Shown here: one piece after another, positions 22,906 to 31,903 of the stretch
Layout of the letters: each line of letters opens with the position of its first letter
Numbering within the stretch: position 1 is the first letter of the stretch
Origin: an uncultured Pseudobutyrivibrio sp.
GTDB lineage: Bacteria; Bacillota; Clostridia; Lachnospirales; Lachnospiraceae
Length of the DNA: 37,902 nucleotides
Reading direction: 5' to 3'
Assembly (NCBI GenBank): GCA_902775195.1
Contig: CACYLQ010000005.1
Span: 1 to 37,902 of the forward strand
Made by a program: the position numbers and the translations under genes
The notes under the pieces: model-generated
What the model was told of the DNA's origin: nothing
The model's database searches: none
What the model saw: only the letters and a program-made list of their open reading frames with translations

Positions 22906-23701
22906 TGAAATGTTTTCTTACGCCTTCATGGTTAGAGCTACTATAGCAATTCTACTGATTTCGCCTCTGTTTGGTATGGTTGGTACAATGATTGTCCAAA
23001 AGAGAATGGCATATTTCAGTGATGCTTTAGGACATTCAGCCCTTACAGGTATTGCGGCAGGCGTTATTATGGGCATTGGCAACACTACAGTTTCCATGAT
23101 AATCTTTGGTATATGCTTTGCCTTACTTCTAAATTATATCAGCCGAAAGGGCCTTAGCTCTTCAGATACACTGATTTCTGTTTTTGCCAGCTGTGCAACA
23201 GCACTTGGTTTGGCAATCTTATCTAGAGGTGGCAGCTTTGCTAATTATTCTGCCATATTAGTAGGAGATATTTTATCTATTACTTACACAGAAATCATAG
23301 AGCTTATAATTCTTTTTGGAATAATCCTATTGTTCTGGTGCTTCAGCATCAACAGACTTACAGCCATCAGCATTCATGCCACCTTGGCTAAAAGCCGAAG
23401 CATTTCAGTTAGGATTATGGAAGATGCATTTGCAGTGCTCATTGCGTTACTTGTAATGCTTTCTATTAAATGGGTAGGTATCCTTTTGATTAACGCATTG
23501 CTAATTCTTCCAGCGGCCAGCAGCCGTAACATATCCGATAATTTTAGAGAGTATACTTACTTCTCAATTATTTTTAGTATTTTCTCTGGAATAGTAGGCT
23601 TGTTTGTGTCATATTTCACTGATATGGCAACAGGCCCAATGATTGTAATAATAGCAAGTGTGATTTATTTTGCCACATATATTTATGGAAAAGATAGATA
23701 A
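22898..23701 (+). CDS. znuB: zinc/manganese ABC transporter, permease (ZnuB-like)
   Basis: Membrane channel of the metal importer; 267 residues with about eight hydrophobic segments (for example IAILLISPLFGMVGTMIV near the start and the run ending VIIASVIYFATYIYG). The family stretch YFSDALGHSALTGIA, which contacts the ATPase and metal path, lies near residues 35-50. ATG 22898 has GGAGG (22884-22888) nine bases upstream; the in-frame GTG at 22892 would be only three bases from it. End of the clpX-engB-znuABC overlapping chain. Confidence 0.93.
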   Translation: MFNEMFSYAFMVRATIAILLISPLFGMVGTMIVQKRMAYFSDALGHSALTGIAAGVIMGIGNTTVSMIIFGICFALLLNYISRKGLSSSDTLISVFASCATALGLAILSRGGSFANYSAILVGDILSITYTEIIELIILFGIILLFWCFSINRLTAISIHATLAKSRSISVRIMEDAFAVLIALLVMLSIKWVGILLINALLILPAASSRNISDNFREYTYFSIIFSIFSGIVGLFVSYFTDMATGPMIVIIASVIYFATYIYGKDR

Positions 23702-23708
23702 AAAAATC

Positions 23709-23737
23709 TAGACAGAATTAAAATTTGAGTATATAAT
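23709..23737 (+). promoter_or_regulatory. rho promoter
   Basis: TAGACA (23709-23714), 17 bases, perfect TATAAT (23732-23737). It lies directly behind the znuB stop and would give a leader of about 78 bases for rho. Confidence 0.72.
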
Positions 23738-23763
23738 GTGCTTACTATCAAAGTTAATTCGTT

Positions 23764-23780
23764 AGTCGATTCGGCTTTTT
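23764..23780 (+). terminator. possible attenuator hairpin in the rho leader
   Basis: AGTCG (23764-23768), ATT loop, CGGCT (23772-23776) and a run of T. The stem has only 5 bp. It lies inside the rho leader, so it may give attenuation; it may also be chance. Confidence 0.35.
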
Positions 23781-23821
23781 ATTCCACGAAGTTATTATTA
23801 AGAATCATTAAGGAGATTTGA

Positions 23822-25276
23822 ATGAGAGAAAAATATGAGAGCTTATCAGTAACGATTTTACGTGATTTAGCCAAGGCTAGGGGCATAAAGGGCACATCTG
23901 CGATGAAGAAGGCTGATTTAGTAGAAGCCATGCTTGCGCAGGATGAAATTGATAAGCAAAATAGCGTTGAAACTGAGGAATCAGCGCCAAAAGCAGTTAA
24001 AGAAGAAAAGGCCGAAAGACCTGTTAGAGCTGAAAGACCACGTAGAGTGGAAAGAGTTGAGCGCACAGAAAGACCAGAACGCACTGAGAAAGTTGACCGT
24101 GTAGAAAAAACAGAGCGTGCTGAGATTCCTGCAGACATCCCTCTTGACAATCTTATGCCAGCTAGTGGTATTTTAGAGGTTATGGGTGATGGCTTTGGAT
24201 TTATTCGTTGTGATAATTACATGCCAGGTACTGAGGATGTTTATGTTTCTCAGTCTCAGATAAAGAAGTTTAATCTTAAGACAGGTGATATTATTGTTGG
24301 AAAGAAGCGTTTCAATAATCCAACAGATAAGTTCGCTGCTCTTATGATTATCGATACAATCAATGGCTACACACCAGATGCAGCTACTAGAAGACCTAAT
24401 TTCGAAGACTTAACACCAATTTTCCCAAATGAAAGAATTAGATTAGAAAGACAGCGCAGCTCCGTAGCAATGCGTATTGTAGATTTAGTTAGTCCTATCG
24501 GTAAAGGACAGCGTGGTATGATTGTTTCTCAGCCTAAGGCTGGTAAGACAACACTTTTAAAGGAAGTAGCCACATCAGTTAATTACTCACATCCAGACAT
24601 GCATCTTATCATTCTTCTGATTGACGAACGTCCAGAGGAAGTTACAGATATGAAGGATACCATGAGAAACAGCAAGAATGTTGAAGTTATCTATTCTACA
24701 TTCGATGAGAGCCCAGAGCATCACAAGCGTGTTTCAGAAATGGTTATCGAGCGCGCAAAGCGTCTTGTAGAGCATGGACAGGATGTTATGATTCTTTTGG
24801 ATTCAATCACACGTCTTGCACGTGCATACAACCTTACAGTACAGCCATCTGGTCGTACACTTTCAGGTGGTTTGGATCCAGCAGCACTTCACATGCCAAA
24901 GAAGTTCTTTGGTGCAGCCAGAAACATGCGTGAAGGCGGCTCCCTTACAATCCTTGCTACAGCACTTGTAGATACAGGTTCCAAGATGGATGACGTTGTA
25001 TTCGAGGAATTCAAGGGAACAGGTAACATGGAACTTATCCTTGATAGAAAGCTTTCTGAAAAGAGAATCTTCCCTGCAATCGATATTACAGGTTCAGGTA
25101 CTCGTAGAGAAGACTTGCTTCTTTCAAGAAAAGAGCTTGATGCCATGGAAATCATGCGCAAGGCAATTAATGGCGCAAGAAAAGAGGATGCCGTTGAGAC
25201 AATCCTTAATATGTTTGCCCATACAAAGAATAATGATGAATATATCGATATGATTATTCGAAAGAGGGTAATTTAA
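23822..25276 (+). CDS. rho: transcription termination factor Rho
   Basis: Hexameric RNA helicase that ends transcription of untranslated RNA. 484 residues, longer than the E. coli protein because of an insertion. Order: N-terminal helix bundle with SAP-like [20 protein letters not shown] (about 13-35); Arg/Glu-rich low-complexity segment about 55-100 ([20 protein letters not shown]); cold-shock-type RNA-binding domain with GFGFIRC (about 123-130); ATPase with Walker [10 protein letters not shown] (about 238-246), Walker [15 protein letters not shown]-loop and R-loop. The insert lies before the RNA-binding domain, as in many high-GC and clostridial Rho proteins. AAGGAG (23810-23815) sets the start. 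Own promoter upstream. Confidence 0.96.
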   Translation: MREKYESLSVTILRDLAKARGIKGTSAMKKADLVEAMLAQDEIDKQNSVETEESAPKAVKEEKAERPVRAERPRRVERVERTERPERTEKVDRVEKTERAEIPADIPLDNLMPASGILEVMGDGFGFIRCDNYMPGTEDVYVSQSQIKKFNLKTGDIIVGKKRFNNPTDKFAALMIIDTINGYTPDAATRRPNFEDLTPIFPNERIRLERQRSSVAMRIVDLVSPIGKGQRGMIVSQPKAGKTTLLKEVATSVNYSHPDMHLIILLIDERPEEVTDMKDTMRNSKNVEVIYSTFDESPEHHKRVSEMVIERAKRLVEHGQDVMILLDSITRLARAYNLTVQPSGRTLSGGLDPAALHMPKKFFGAARNMREGGSLTILATALVDTGSKMDDVVFEEFKGTGNMELILDRKLSEKRIFPAIDITGSGTRREDLLLSRKELDAMEIMRKAINGARKEDAVETILNMFAHTKNNDEYIDMIIRKRVI

Positions 25277-25309
25277 CCCTTACTTAAAGTTTTAAAAGTG
25301 AGGAATATC

Positions 25310-25825
25310 ATGGCAGAACCAAATTTAATATATAAGATTACTATACTAGAATTATTGCATCGTAGTGGTTTCCCACTTAGTAATAGTCAGATAACAGATT
25401 TCTTCTTAGAAGGAAATTTAACAGATTATTTTACAGCACAGCAGGCAATCAGTGATGATGAAGAGGCAAATTTAATTGTCTCAAAGACAAATCATAACAA
25501 TACAACATATTCTATTACAGATGAAGGCCAGAAGACATTGGAGCTATTCAAGGAAAAGATATCTCCAGCATTGTCTAAGGATATTAATAAATACCTTAAG
25601 GTTAATTCTATCTCTATGAAGGAGGAAAATTCCTATAAGGCTACATATTTCAAGGCTGATAGAGGTGGATTTGTTGTTCAGCTTCGCATTACTGAAAATG
25701 ATGTTCCTACATTGGACCTTAGCTTTCACGTAGGTTCAAAGGAGCAGGCAGAAACACTTTGCAACAATTGGAAGGTTAAAAGCGATGAGGTTTACGCTTC
25801 AATAATGGATATACTTATGGGCTAA
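25310..25825 (+). CDS. DUF4364 family protein (winged-helix type)
   Basis: 172 residues, cytoplasmic. The N-terminal 75 residues read as a winged helix of the PadR/ArsR kind (ITILELLHRSGFPLSNSQIT, then TYSITDEGQKTLELF), and the rest forms a beta-rich domain seen in DUF4364. The family is common in Clostridia; its role is not established, but DNA binding is likely. ATG 25310 has GAGG six bases upstream; the in-frame GTG at 25298 overlaps that site and is less likely. It follows rho by 33 bases and is probably in the same transcript. Confidence 0.85.
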   Translation: MAEPNLIYKITILELLHRSGFPLSNSQITDFFLEGNLTDYFTAQQAISDDEEANLIVSKTNHNNTTYSITDEGQKTLELFKEKISPALSKDINKYLKVNSISMKEENSYKATYFKADRGGFVVQLRITENDVPTLDLSFHVGSKEQAETLCNNWKVKSDEVYASIMDILMG

Positions 25826-25851
25826 TCGCCTAAGTATGTACGGGGTGAGCT

Positions 25852-27816
25852 ATGAAATCGGTGAAGACTAAAATGATGCTTTTAACAGTATCATTAGTGT
25901 TGTTTGTGGAAATAACATTATTAATAATAGTCGCATTTATGACAAGAGGTATCTTTGAAAAACAAGATACTGTCATATCTGCGGCTTATTTTTTTGTCCC
26001 ATTTATAGTAGTTTTTATTTTGGGATTAATTTACGGCGCCTTTGTTGCAAGGGGTCTAATTAGGGTAATCGATGAACAGACAAAGGAAGCTAATGCTGCT
26101 AACAAGGCAAAAAGTACCTTCCTTGCAAATATGTCCCACGAGGTTAGGACTCCAATTAACGCCATTCTTGGAATGGATGAGATGATTATAAGAGAAAGCA
26201 ATGATGAGCAGATAGTAGAGTATGCAACCAATATAAAGCAGGCGGGCAAATCCCTGTTAGCGCAGGTCAATGGAATCTTAGATTATTCCAAGCTGGAAGA
26301 AGGCAAGATGGAAATCTTTGACGTGGAGTACGACCTGGCTACAATGGTTAATACTTTAATTACAAGTTCATCTACAAGGGCCAAATCTAAAGGCCTTAAT
26401 TTTAAAGTAAATATAGATGAAAATCTGCCAATGACATTATTAGGTGATGATGTTAGACTTGGGCAGATTATAGCAAATCTTCTTACAAATGCCGTGAAGT
26501 ACACCGAGGCTGGTGAAGTGGGCTTGTCTATGGTGGAAAAAGGTAGAGACGACAGCGCTGTGGAAATAGAGGTGACAGTTAAGGATACTGGAAAAGGAAT
26601 TCCAGAGGATGAAATAGAAAATTTATATGTTTCCTTTAAAAGAATTGATGAGGAGCATAACAGAAATATCGAAGGAACTGGGCTAGGAATTCCAATTGTT
26701 ATAGAGCTTTTGCACCTGATGGGTAGTGAGCTAGAGGTAAAAAGCACATACGGCGTAGGCTCGGCATTCTCCTTTGTTATTAAGCAGGGCATTGTAAATA
26801 ATGAACCAATAGGGGATTACAAAAAACGTATCAAGAGAAGCTATAGAAGACGTAACAAATACGCCTTTCCATCTATGCCAAAGGCAGAGATATTGGTTGT
26901 AGATGATTATGAGATGAATTTGATGGTGGCAAAGAATCTGATGAAGGTGTATGACTTTGTCCCTGATGTTGTTCAGTCAGGCCGAGAGGCCATAACAAGA
27001 GCAGAAGAGAAGGAATATGATGTTATTTTCATGGACCACATGATGCCTGATTTAGATGGATTACAGACCCTGGATATTTTAAAGGAGCATGGATATCTTG
27101 GTTCAAGAACAAAGGTGATTGCTCTTACAGCAAATGCCATAGCTGGTGCTAAGGAATACTATATCTCTAAAGGGTTCGATGACTATCTGACTAAGCCAAT
27201 CGATGCTGAGGCTTTGGAGGATATGCTGCTTAAATATATGCCTAAGAAAAAGATACTGAAAAAGGCTATCAGTGATGTTAAGCACGACAGAACATTAACA
27301 TCAAATGATGACGAAAGGCAGGCTCTCATAAAGATTTTCGTATCTACCATAGACGAAAGTGCTAAAAAGCTGGATGAGTTCAAGGAAAAATCAGATATAA
27401 AGAATTACACAATAAAGGTTCACGGACTAAAAAGTACAGCTCGTCTAATAGGAGAAATGTCTATTTCCAAAAAAGCAGAAGCTTTGGAAAAGGCAGGAAA
27501 TGCTGGGGATTGGGACTATATCGAAACCCACCATAAGGAGCTTATAGATGAATATTTAAGCATAAGAAATACCTACGAGGGACAAAAGCCGGCGAAGAAG
27601 CCATTAGACGAAAGTGATTTAAAGGATGCGCTTTATTCTATTATAGAAATGGCAAATGTGTGTGATTTCACATCCACGGAAATGGTATTAAATACATTGG
27701 CAGATTACGAGTTACCTGAGGGATTGGATGAAAAGCTTAAGGAAATCAGAACACTTTTAGATAAGCTTGATTATGAGGCTGTGGCTAGCCTTGCAACACA
27801 AATGCTAGAAGGATAA
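25852..27816 (+). CDS. hybrid histidine kinase with receiver and HPt domains
   Basis: 654-residue membrane phosphorelay protein. Two membrane helices (about 8-31 and 43-66) are joined by a loop of only some ten residues, so there is no external sensor domain. HisKA carries phospho-accepting His96 in MSHEVRTP. The ATPase domain has N-box NLLTNAVKY, G1 DTGKGIP and G2 EGTGLGIP. A receiver (about 345-460) has Asp395 in FMDHMMP, and a C-terminal HPt domain has His524 in VHGLKS. All phosphorelay residues are intact. GGGGTGAG (25840-25847) supports the start. Its stop and the next start are 15 bases apart. The signal may be membrane-borne or come from a partner; that is inference. Confidence 0.92.
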   Translation: MKSVKTKMMLLTVSLVLFVEITLLIIVAFMTRGIFEKQDTVISAAYFFVPFIVVFILGLIYGAFVARGLIRVIDEQTKEANAANKAKSTFLANMSHEVRTPINAILGMDEMIIRESNDEQIVEYATNIKQAGKSLLAQVNGILDYSKLEEGKMEIFDVEYDLATMVNTLITSSSTRAKSKGLNFKVNIDENLPMTLLGDDVRLGQIIANLLTNAVKYTEAGEVGLSMVEKGRDDSAVEIEVTVKDTGKGIPEDEIENLYVSFKRIDEEHNRNIEGTGLGIPIVIELLHLMGSELEVKSTYGVGSAFSFVIKQGIVNNEPIGDYKKRIKRSYRRRNKYAFPSMPKAEILVVDDYEMNLMVAKNLMKVYDFVPDVVQSGREAITRAEEKEYDVIFMDHMMPDLDGLQTLDILKEHGYLGSRTKVIALTANAIAGAKEYYISKGFDDYLTKPIDAEALEDMLLKYMPKKKILKKAISDVKHDRTLTSNDDERQALIKIFVSTIDESAKKLDEFKEKSDIKNYTIKVHGLKSTARLIGEMSISKKAEALEKAGNAGDWDYIETHHKELIDEYLSIRNTYEGQKPAKKPLDESDLKDALYSIIEMANVCDFTSTEMVLNTLADYELPEGLDEKLKEIRTLLDKLDYEAVASLATQMLEG

Positions 27817-27831
27817 TTGGGAGGACTGACT

Positions 27832-28650
27832 ATGGATTTATTTAAATCGCAGGCGGAGAAAAGCAAGGTTGCTATTGTAAGCTCTAAGGATAGCTTCTCT
27901 GTAATGGGAATCAAGAAAAAATTAGATGAAGAGGGCTATGAGGGAATATCGGTAAGACCAAGTATATTTCAGCTGGAGGAGGCTGTGGACGAATCTGATC
28001 CAATTATTTATTATCTGGACGATGATATTTATACAGTAAGGGGCGAGGATTTTATGAAGGAGCTGAAAAATCTTTGCCTGGAGCAGCAGAGAATGGTAAT
28101 ATTGGTTGGAGCCAAGGCTGAATATGAAAGCGCCATGGAAATCATTCCAAAGTCAGCAATAGTGGAATGGTTCTCCCGTCCTGTTGACATGGACGCACTA
28201 CTTAAAACTATCGAAAGTACTATAAATGGAGAAATAGCCCCAGCCAGAAGACATCATATTTTGATTGTAGATGATGATGTAACCTACATGCGCATGATGC
28301 ATGAATGGATGAAGGAACGCTATCAGATTACCATGTTGGATTCGGGAAGTAAGGCTGTTCACTGGCTTCTCGATAACAAGGATGTGGATTTGATTTTGCT
28401 GGATTATGAAATGCCTTCTATGGACGGTCCCACAGTTTTTCGAATGCTAAAGGAAGATGCTGAGACTAGAAATATTCCTGTTATGTTTCTGACAGGTAAG
28501 AATGACAGGGAATTAGTTGTGAAAGCAGTGGATATGAGACCAGAGGATTATATCCTAAAAAGCGTTCCTAAAAAGGATTTAATGGATAAATTGGAGGACT
28601 TCTTTAAGCGCTATAAGGAAAAAATGGTAAAATTGACAGAAAGTGATTAA
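27832..28650 (+). CDS. two-receiver response regulator without DNA-binding domain
   Basis: 272 residues. The first domain (about 10-125) has a receiver-like pattern (VAIVSSKDSFSVMGIKKKLD) but lacks the usual acidic pair and the conserved Asp context, so it looks like a pseudo-receiver. The second (about 138-260) is a full receiver: ILIVDDD, phospho-acceptor Asp in LILLDYEMPSMDG, Thr in FLTGK and the Lys-Pro position replaced by LKSVP. There is no output domain; it probably acts by protein contact or as a phosphate relay for the kinase before it. GGGAGG (27819-27824) seven bases before ATG 27832 decides the start over TTG 27817. Confidence 0.87.
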   Translation: MDLFKSQAEKSKVAIVSSKDSFSVMGIKKKLDEEGYEGISVRPSIFQLEEAVDESDPIIYYLDDDIYTVRGEDFMKELKNLCLEQQRMVILVGAKAEYESAMEIIPKSAIVEWFSRPVDMDALLKTIESTINGEIAPARRHHILIVDDDVTYMRMMHEWMKERYQITMLDSGSKAVHWLLDNKDVDLILLDYEMPSMDGPTVFRMLKEDAETRNIPVMFLTGKNDRELVVKAVDMRPEDYILKSVPKKDLMDKLEDFFKRYKEKMVKLTESD

Positions 28651-28656
28651 GAATAC

Positions 28657-28685
28657 TTGATATTTTAAAATTGCCATGCTATACT
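28657..28685 (+). promoter_or_regulatory. rpmE promoter
   Basis: TTGATA (28657-28662), 17 bases, TATACT (28680-28685). It starts right behind the response-regulator gene and gives rpmE its own transcript with a leader of about 97 bases. Confidence 0.72.
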
Positions 28686-28691
28686 AGTGAA

Positions 28692-28788
28692 GCTGTTAAT
28701 CGGGATGAAATACGAGTACCTCGTATTTGAACGGCATTATTACTTACAGTTGGAAATTGTAAAGTTTATTAAGTGAGAGGTGAATAAG
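28692..28788 (+). ncRNA. structured 5' leader of rpmE (candidate L31 autoregulatory leader)
   Basis: A perfect 9-bp hairpin, AAATACGAG (28708-28716) with CTCGTATTT (28720-28728) around a TAC loop, sits in the leader between the rpmE promoter and ribosome site. No T run follows, so it is not a terminator. Ribosomal protein L31 leaders that bind L31 are known in Firmicutes and other groups. Whether this one belongs to a described type cannot be decided by eye. Confidence 0.5.
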
Positions 28789-28995
28789 ATGAGACAGGGT
28801 ATCCATCCAGATTACTATCAGGCTACAGTTACTTGCAACTGCGGTAACACATTTGTAACAGGTTCTACAAAGGAGAGCATCCACGTAGAAATTTGCTCAA
28901 AGTGCCATCCATTCTACACAGGCCAGCAGAAAGCTACACAGGCTCGTGGACGTATTGACAAGTTCAATAAGAAGTACGGCATTGACGCAAAGTAG
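28789..28995 (+). CDS. rpmE: 50S ribosomal protein L31 (zinc-binding form)
   Basis: 68 residues, normal length for type A L31. Cys16, Cys18, Cys36 and Cys39 form the zinc site ([14 protein letters not shown]), so this is the zinc-containing form and not the C- paralogue made under zinc shortage. The window also carries a zinc importer, though not in the same operon. GAGAGG (28775-28780) supports ATG 28789 over the in-frame GTG at 28780. A strong terminator follows. Confidence 0.95.
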   Translation: MRQGIHPDYYQATVTCNCGNTFVTGSTKESIHVEICSKCHPFYTGQQKATQARGRIDKFNKKYGIDAK

Positions 28996-29013
28996 TTTGT
29001 TATTTGGACTCTT

Positions 29014-29042
29014 AAGGGTTGAGATTCGTCTCAGCCCTTTAT
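29014..29042 (+). terminator. terminator after rpmE with UUCG loop
   Basis: AAGGGTTGAGA (29014-29024), loop TTCG, TCTCAGCCCTT (29029-29039), one G-T pair, then TTATTA. The 11-bp stem is strong but the T run is short, so some read-through into yqhQ is likely. Confidence 0.82.
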
Positions 29043-29062
29043 TACGTTAAACGGAGAATAAA

Positions 29063-30001
29063 ATGAAGTATTCGGGTATTGGTGGACAGGCAGTTATGGA
29101 AGGTGTTATGATGCGAAACGGTGATAAATACGCCGTGGCAGTCAGAAAGCCAGATAATGACATAGCTGTAGAGGTTAAAAACACAAGAGACATAAATAAT
29201 ATATGGCACAAAATCCCTATCATAAGAGGTATGGTATCCTTTGTGGATTCCTTAGTTATTGGTCTTAGCACTCTTATGTATTCTGCCAGCTTTTTCGAGG
29301 ACGAAGACGAAGTTCCTAAATCAGAGCTTACAGAAGAGGAGCTTAAAAAACGAGAAAAGAAAGAAAAGGCCGAGATGGGCGGTACGCTTTTTGTATCCTT
29401 CGTCTTAGCACTTGCAATCTTTTTCGCATTGCCATATTTTATATCGCTAGGCTTAAACAGATTTGGTTTATCTTCTGTTGCCATAACATTTGTGGAAGGA
29501 ATCATACGTATCGCCATTTTTATAGGCTATGTAATGGTTATTTCCAGAATGGAAGATATTAAACGTACCTTTATGTATCATGGTGCCGAACACAAATGCA
29601 TCAATTGTGTTGAAACTGGCTTGCCACTTACTGTGGATAATGTTAGAATTTCCACTCGTTTTCACAAGAGATGTGGAACAAGCTTTATTTTTATTGTTTT
29701 TATAATTTCTGTTTTTGTTTTTATGTTTATAACCTTCGATAATGTTTGGCTTAAGCTTGTTTGCAGGCTTATTCTTATCCCAGTTATCGCAGGTATTTCC
29801 TACGAATTCATCAGACTTGCTGGCAGATATGACAACAAGGTTGTTAATTTGTTCTCAAAGCCTGGCTTATGGCTTCAAAAGCTTACAGTTATGGAGCCAG
29901 ATGATGATATGATAGAAGTTGGAATCGCTTCTGTAGAGGCAGTTTTTGATTGGAAGGATTTCCAGGAAAAAAATAAGGAGTGTTTTTCAAATGACATATA
30001 A
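29063..30001 (+). CDS. yqhQ: DUF1385 (YqhQ-like) membrane protein
   Basis: 312 residues with about four membrane segments (for example VSFVLALAIFFALPYFISLG, IIRIAIFIGYVMVI and IFIVFIISVFVFMF). The N-terminal GGQAVMEGVMMR and the central FMYHGAEHKCINCVE are hallmark stretches of DUF1385. A charged cytoplasmic insert (EDEDEVPKSELTEEELKKRE) lies near residue 80-105. The biochemical role is not known; conserved HGAEHK and Cys suggest metal binding. CGGAG (29052-29056) supports the start. The gene overlaps prmC by 11 bases, the common rpmE-yqhQ-prmC-prfA order of Clostridia. Confidence 0.9.
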   Translation: MKYSGIGGQAVMEGVMMRNGDKYAVAVRKPDNDIAVEVKNTRDINNIWHKIPIIRGMVSFVDSLVIGLSTLMYSASFFEDEDEVPKSELTEEELKKREKKEKAEMGGTLFVSFVLALAIFFALPYFISLGLNRFGLSSVAITFVEGIIRIAIFIGYVMVISRMEDIKRTFMYHGAEHKCINCVETGLPLTVDNVRISTRFHKRCGTSFIFIVFIISVFVFMFITFDNVWLKLVCRLILIPVIAGISYEFIRLAGRYDNKVVNLFSKPGLWLQKLTVMEPDDDMIEVGIASVEAVFDWKDFQEKNKECFSNDI

Positions 30002-30821
30002 GCAAGCATTAGAAAAGGGAACTAAATTATTAGAGGCAGAACGCATTATAGATGCTAAAATAGATGCTTGGTATCTGCTTGCATTTGTTAGTCAGCTTAC
30101 CAAGGCTAAATATTTTCTTATTCAGAATGATGAAATAGACGAGCTTACTTTGTTCAAATACAAGGAAGCATTACTTAAAAGAGCAGAGCATGTCCCACTT
30201 CAGCACATTACTGGTGAGCAGGAGTTTATGGGTATATCCTTCTGGGTTAACGAGCATGTTCTTATTCCACGTCAGGACACAGAAACTCTTGTAGAGGAGG
30301 CTCTTAAGGTAACTCCTACTGGCAGTCACGTTTTAGATTTGTGTACTGGCAGCGGATGTGTTATTATCTCTCTTGTTGTTTTAGGACAAGGTATCACTGG
30401 AGCGGGAATAGATATTTCCGACGAAGCTCTTGCTGTTGCAAGGGATAACGGGAATAGACTGTGTAGCGGCAGAATAGATTTCATCAAAGGTGATATATGG
30501 AAGCCAGTACTTGGTAAATACAACACTATTGTTTCTAATCCACCATATATCAGAACAGACGATATTAAGGATTTATCAGAAGAAGTAAAAGATCACGAGC
30601 CATTTATTGCTCTAGATGGAACAGAAGACGGCTTGTATTTCTATAGAGAAATAGTAGGTCATGCATCAGAATATCTTGCCTCTGATGGCTGGCTATTAGT
30701 TGAAATAGGATATGATCAAGGGCCAGATGTATACGCTTTATTTGTGGAAAACGGCTTCAAGGATGTTGAGGTTGTTAAGGATTTGGCCGGAAATAATCGA
30801 GTAGTAAAAGGACATCTATAA
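29991..30821 (+). CDS. prmC: peptide chain release factor glutamine methyltransferase PrmC
   Basis: Methylates the Gln of the GGQ motif in release factors RF1 and RF2 using S-adenosylmethionine. 276 residues. N-terminal helical substrate domain about 1-75, then a Rossmann methyltransferase fold with SAM loop [10 protein letters not shown] and catalytic NPPYI (183-187). ATG 29991 has AAGGAG ten bases upstream and overlaps the end of yqhQ; the in-frame start at 29946 lies well within yqhQ and is not needed. It directly precedes prfA, its substrate gene. Confidence 0.95.
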   Translation: MTYKQALEKGTKLLEAERIIDAKIDAWYLLAFVSQLTKAKYFLIQNDEIDELTLFKYKEALLKRAEHVPLQHITGEQEFMGISFWVNEHVLIPRQDTETLVEEALKVTPTGSHVLDLCTGSGCVIISLVVLGQGITGAGIDISDEALAVARDNGNRLCSGRIDFIKGDIWKPVLGKYNTIVSNPPYIRTDDIKDLSEEVKDHEPFIALDGTEDGLYFYREIVGHASEYLASDGWLLVEIGYDQGPDVYALFVENGFKDVEVVKDLAGNNRVVKGHL

Positions 30822-30834
30822 ACAGGAGGTTATT

Positions 30835-31882
30835 ATGTTTGATAGATTAGAAGATTTAGTATTGAGATATGAAGAGGTTATGAACCTTTTATCAGAGCCA
30901 GATGTGGCTAATGATAATGCCAGATTCAGAAGCCTTATGAAGGAGCAGGCTGAGCTTGCACCTATCGTTGAAGCATACAAGGAGTACAGCGCTCACAAGC
31001 AGAACATCGAAGATTCACTTGCCCTTCTTGAGGAAGAGACAGATGAAGAAATGAAGGAGCTTGCAAAGGAAGAATTAAACGATTCAAAGGCAGAGGTTGA
31101 AAGACTTGAGCAGGAGCTTAAGATTTTACTTCTTCCAAAGGACCCTAATGATGACAAGAACGTTATCGTTGAAATCCGTGCAGGTGCCGGCGGAGAGGAA
31201 GCCGCACTTTTTGCAGCTGAAATCTATCGTATGTACGTACACTATGTTGAGTCACGTGGATGGAAGGTAGAGCTTCTTGAAGCAGATGAAACAGGTATCG
31301 GTGGTATGAAGAACATCGAGTTCATGGTTAAGGGAACAGGTGCTTACTCAATCCTTAAATATGAATCTGGTGTACACCGTGTACAGCGTGTTCCAGAGAC
31401 AGAATCTCAGGGACGTATCCAGACATCTACATGTTCAGTAGCAGTTATGCCTGAGGCAGAGGAATATCCGTATCGACGTTATGCGTGCTTCTGGTAACGG
31501 TGGTCAGTGTGTCAACACAACAGATTCAGCTGTTCGTCTTACTCACTACCCAACAGGTATTGTTATCTACAGCCAGACTGAGAAGTCACAGCTTCAGAAT
31601 AAGGAAAAGGCTTTCGCACTCTTACGTGCAAAGTTATACGATTTAGAGCTTCAGAAGCAGCAGGATGCTGAAGCAGCAGAGCGTCGTTCACAGATTGGTA
31701 CTGGCGACAGAGCTGAAAAGATTCGTACATACAACTTCCCACAGGGACGTGTTACAGATCACAGAATCAACCTTACATTATACAAGCTTGATAAGATTAT
31801 GAATGGTGATATTCAGGAGATTCTTGATGCCCTTATTGCAGCTGATCAGGCTGCTAAGCTTGCAAAGATGAACGATAAATAA
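30835..31882 (+). pseudogene. prfA: peptide chain release factor 1, broken by an internal deletion/frameshift as read
   Basis: RF1 releases peptides at UAA and UAG. The first frame (30835-31497) carries domain 1, the [11 protein letters not shown] start of domain 2, and [11 protein letters not shown] with the P-x-T stop-codon tripeptide. It then runs into [12 protein letters not shown] and a stop. The second frame (+1) resumes at [20 protein letters not shown] with the GGQ motif and continues to a normal C-terminus. Compared with the family (PEAEEVDVxIxxxDIRID), about nine residues are missing at 31466-31468, fitting a 26-base deletion. Both flanks are otherwise perfect, with good codon use. 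RF1 is normally essential, so an assembly or sequencing error is likely unless a second copy exists. CAGGAGG precedes the start. Confidence 0.88.
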
Positions 31883-31903
31883 GATATATAAGTGGGTGGA
31901 ATA

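Noticed and set aside
26283-26792. 169-residue open frame on the minus strand
   Set aside because: Serine/leucine-rich shadow of the histidine kinase, which has all its motifs on the + strand.
28692-28760. tRNA-like or riboswitch element before rpmE
   Set aside because: One stem only, no cloverleaf arms and no CCA or acceptor pairing; better explained as a ribosomal-protein leader.
28769-28776. Eighth copy of the TTAAGTG element
   Set aside because: A single unpaired copy within the rpmE ribosome-site region, with no CACTTAA at the right distance.
31440-31500. Programmed frameshift in prfA, like that of prfB
   Set aside because: About nine conserved residues are missing as well as the frame, and the site lies in the middle of a structural strand; a deletion or assembly error explains both.
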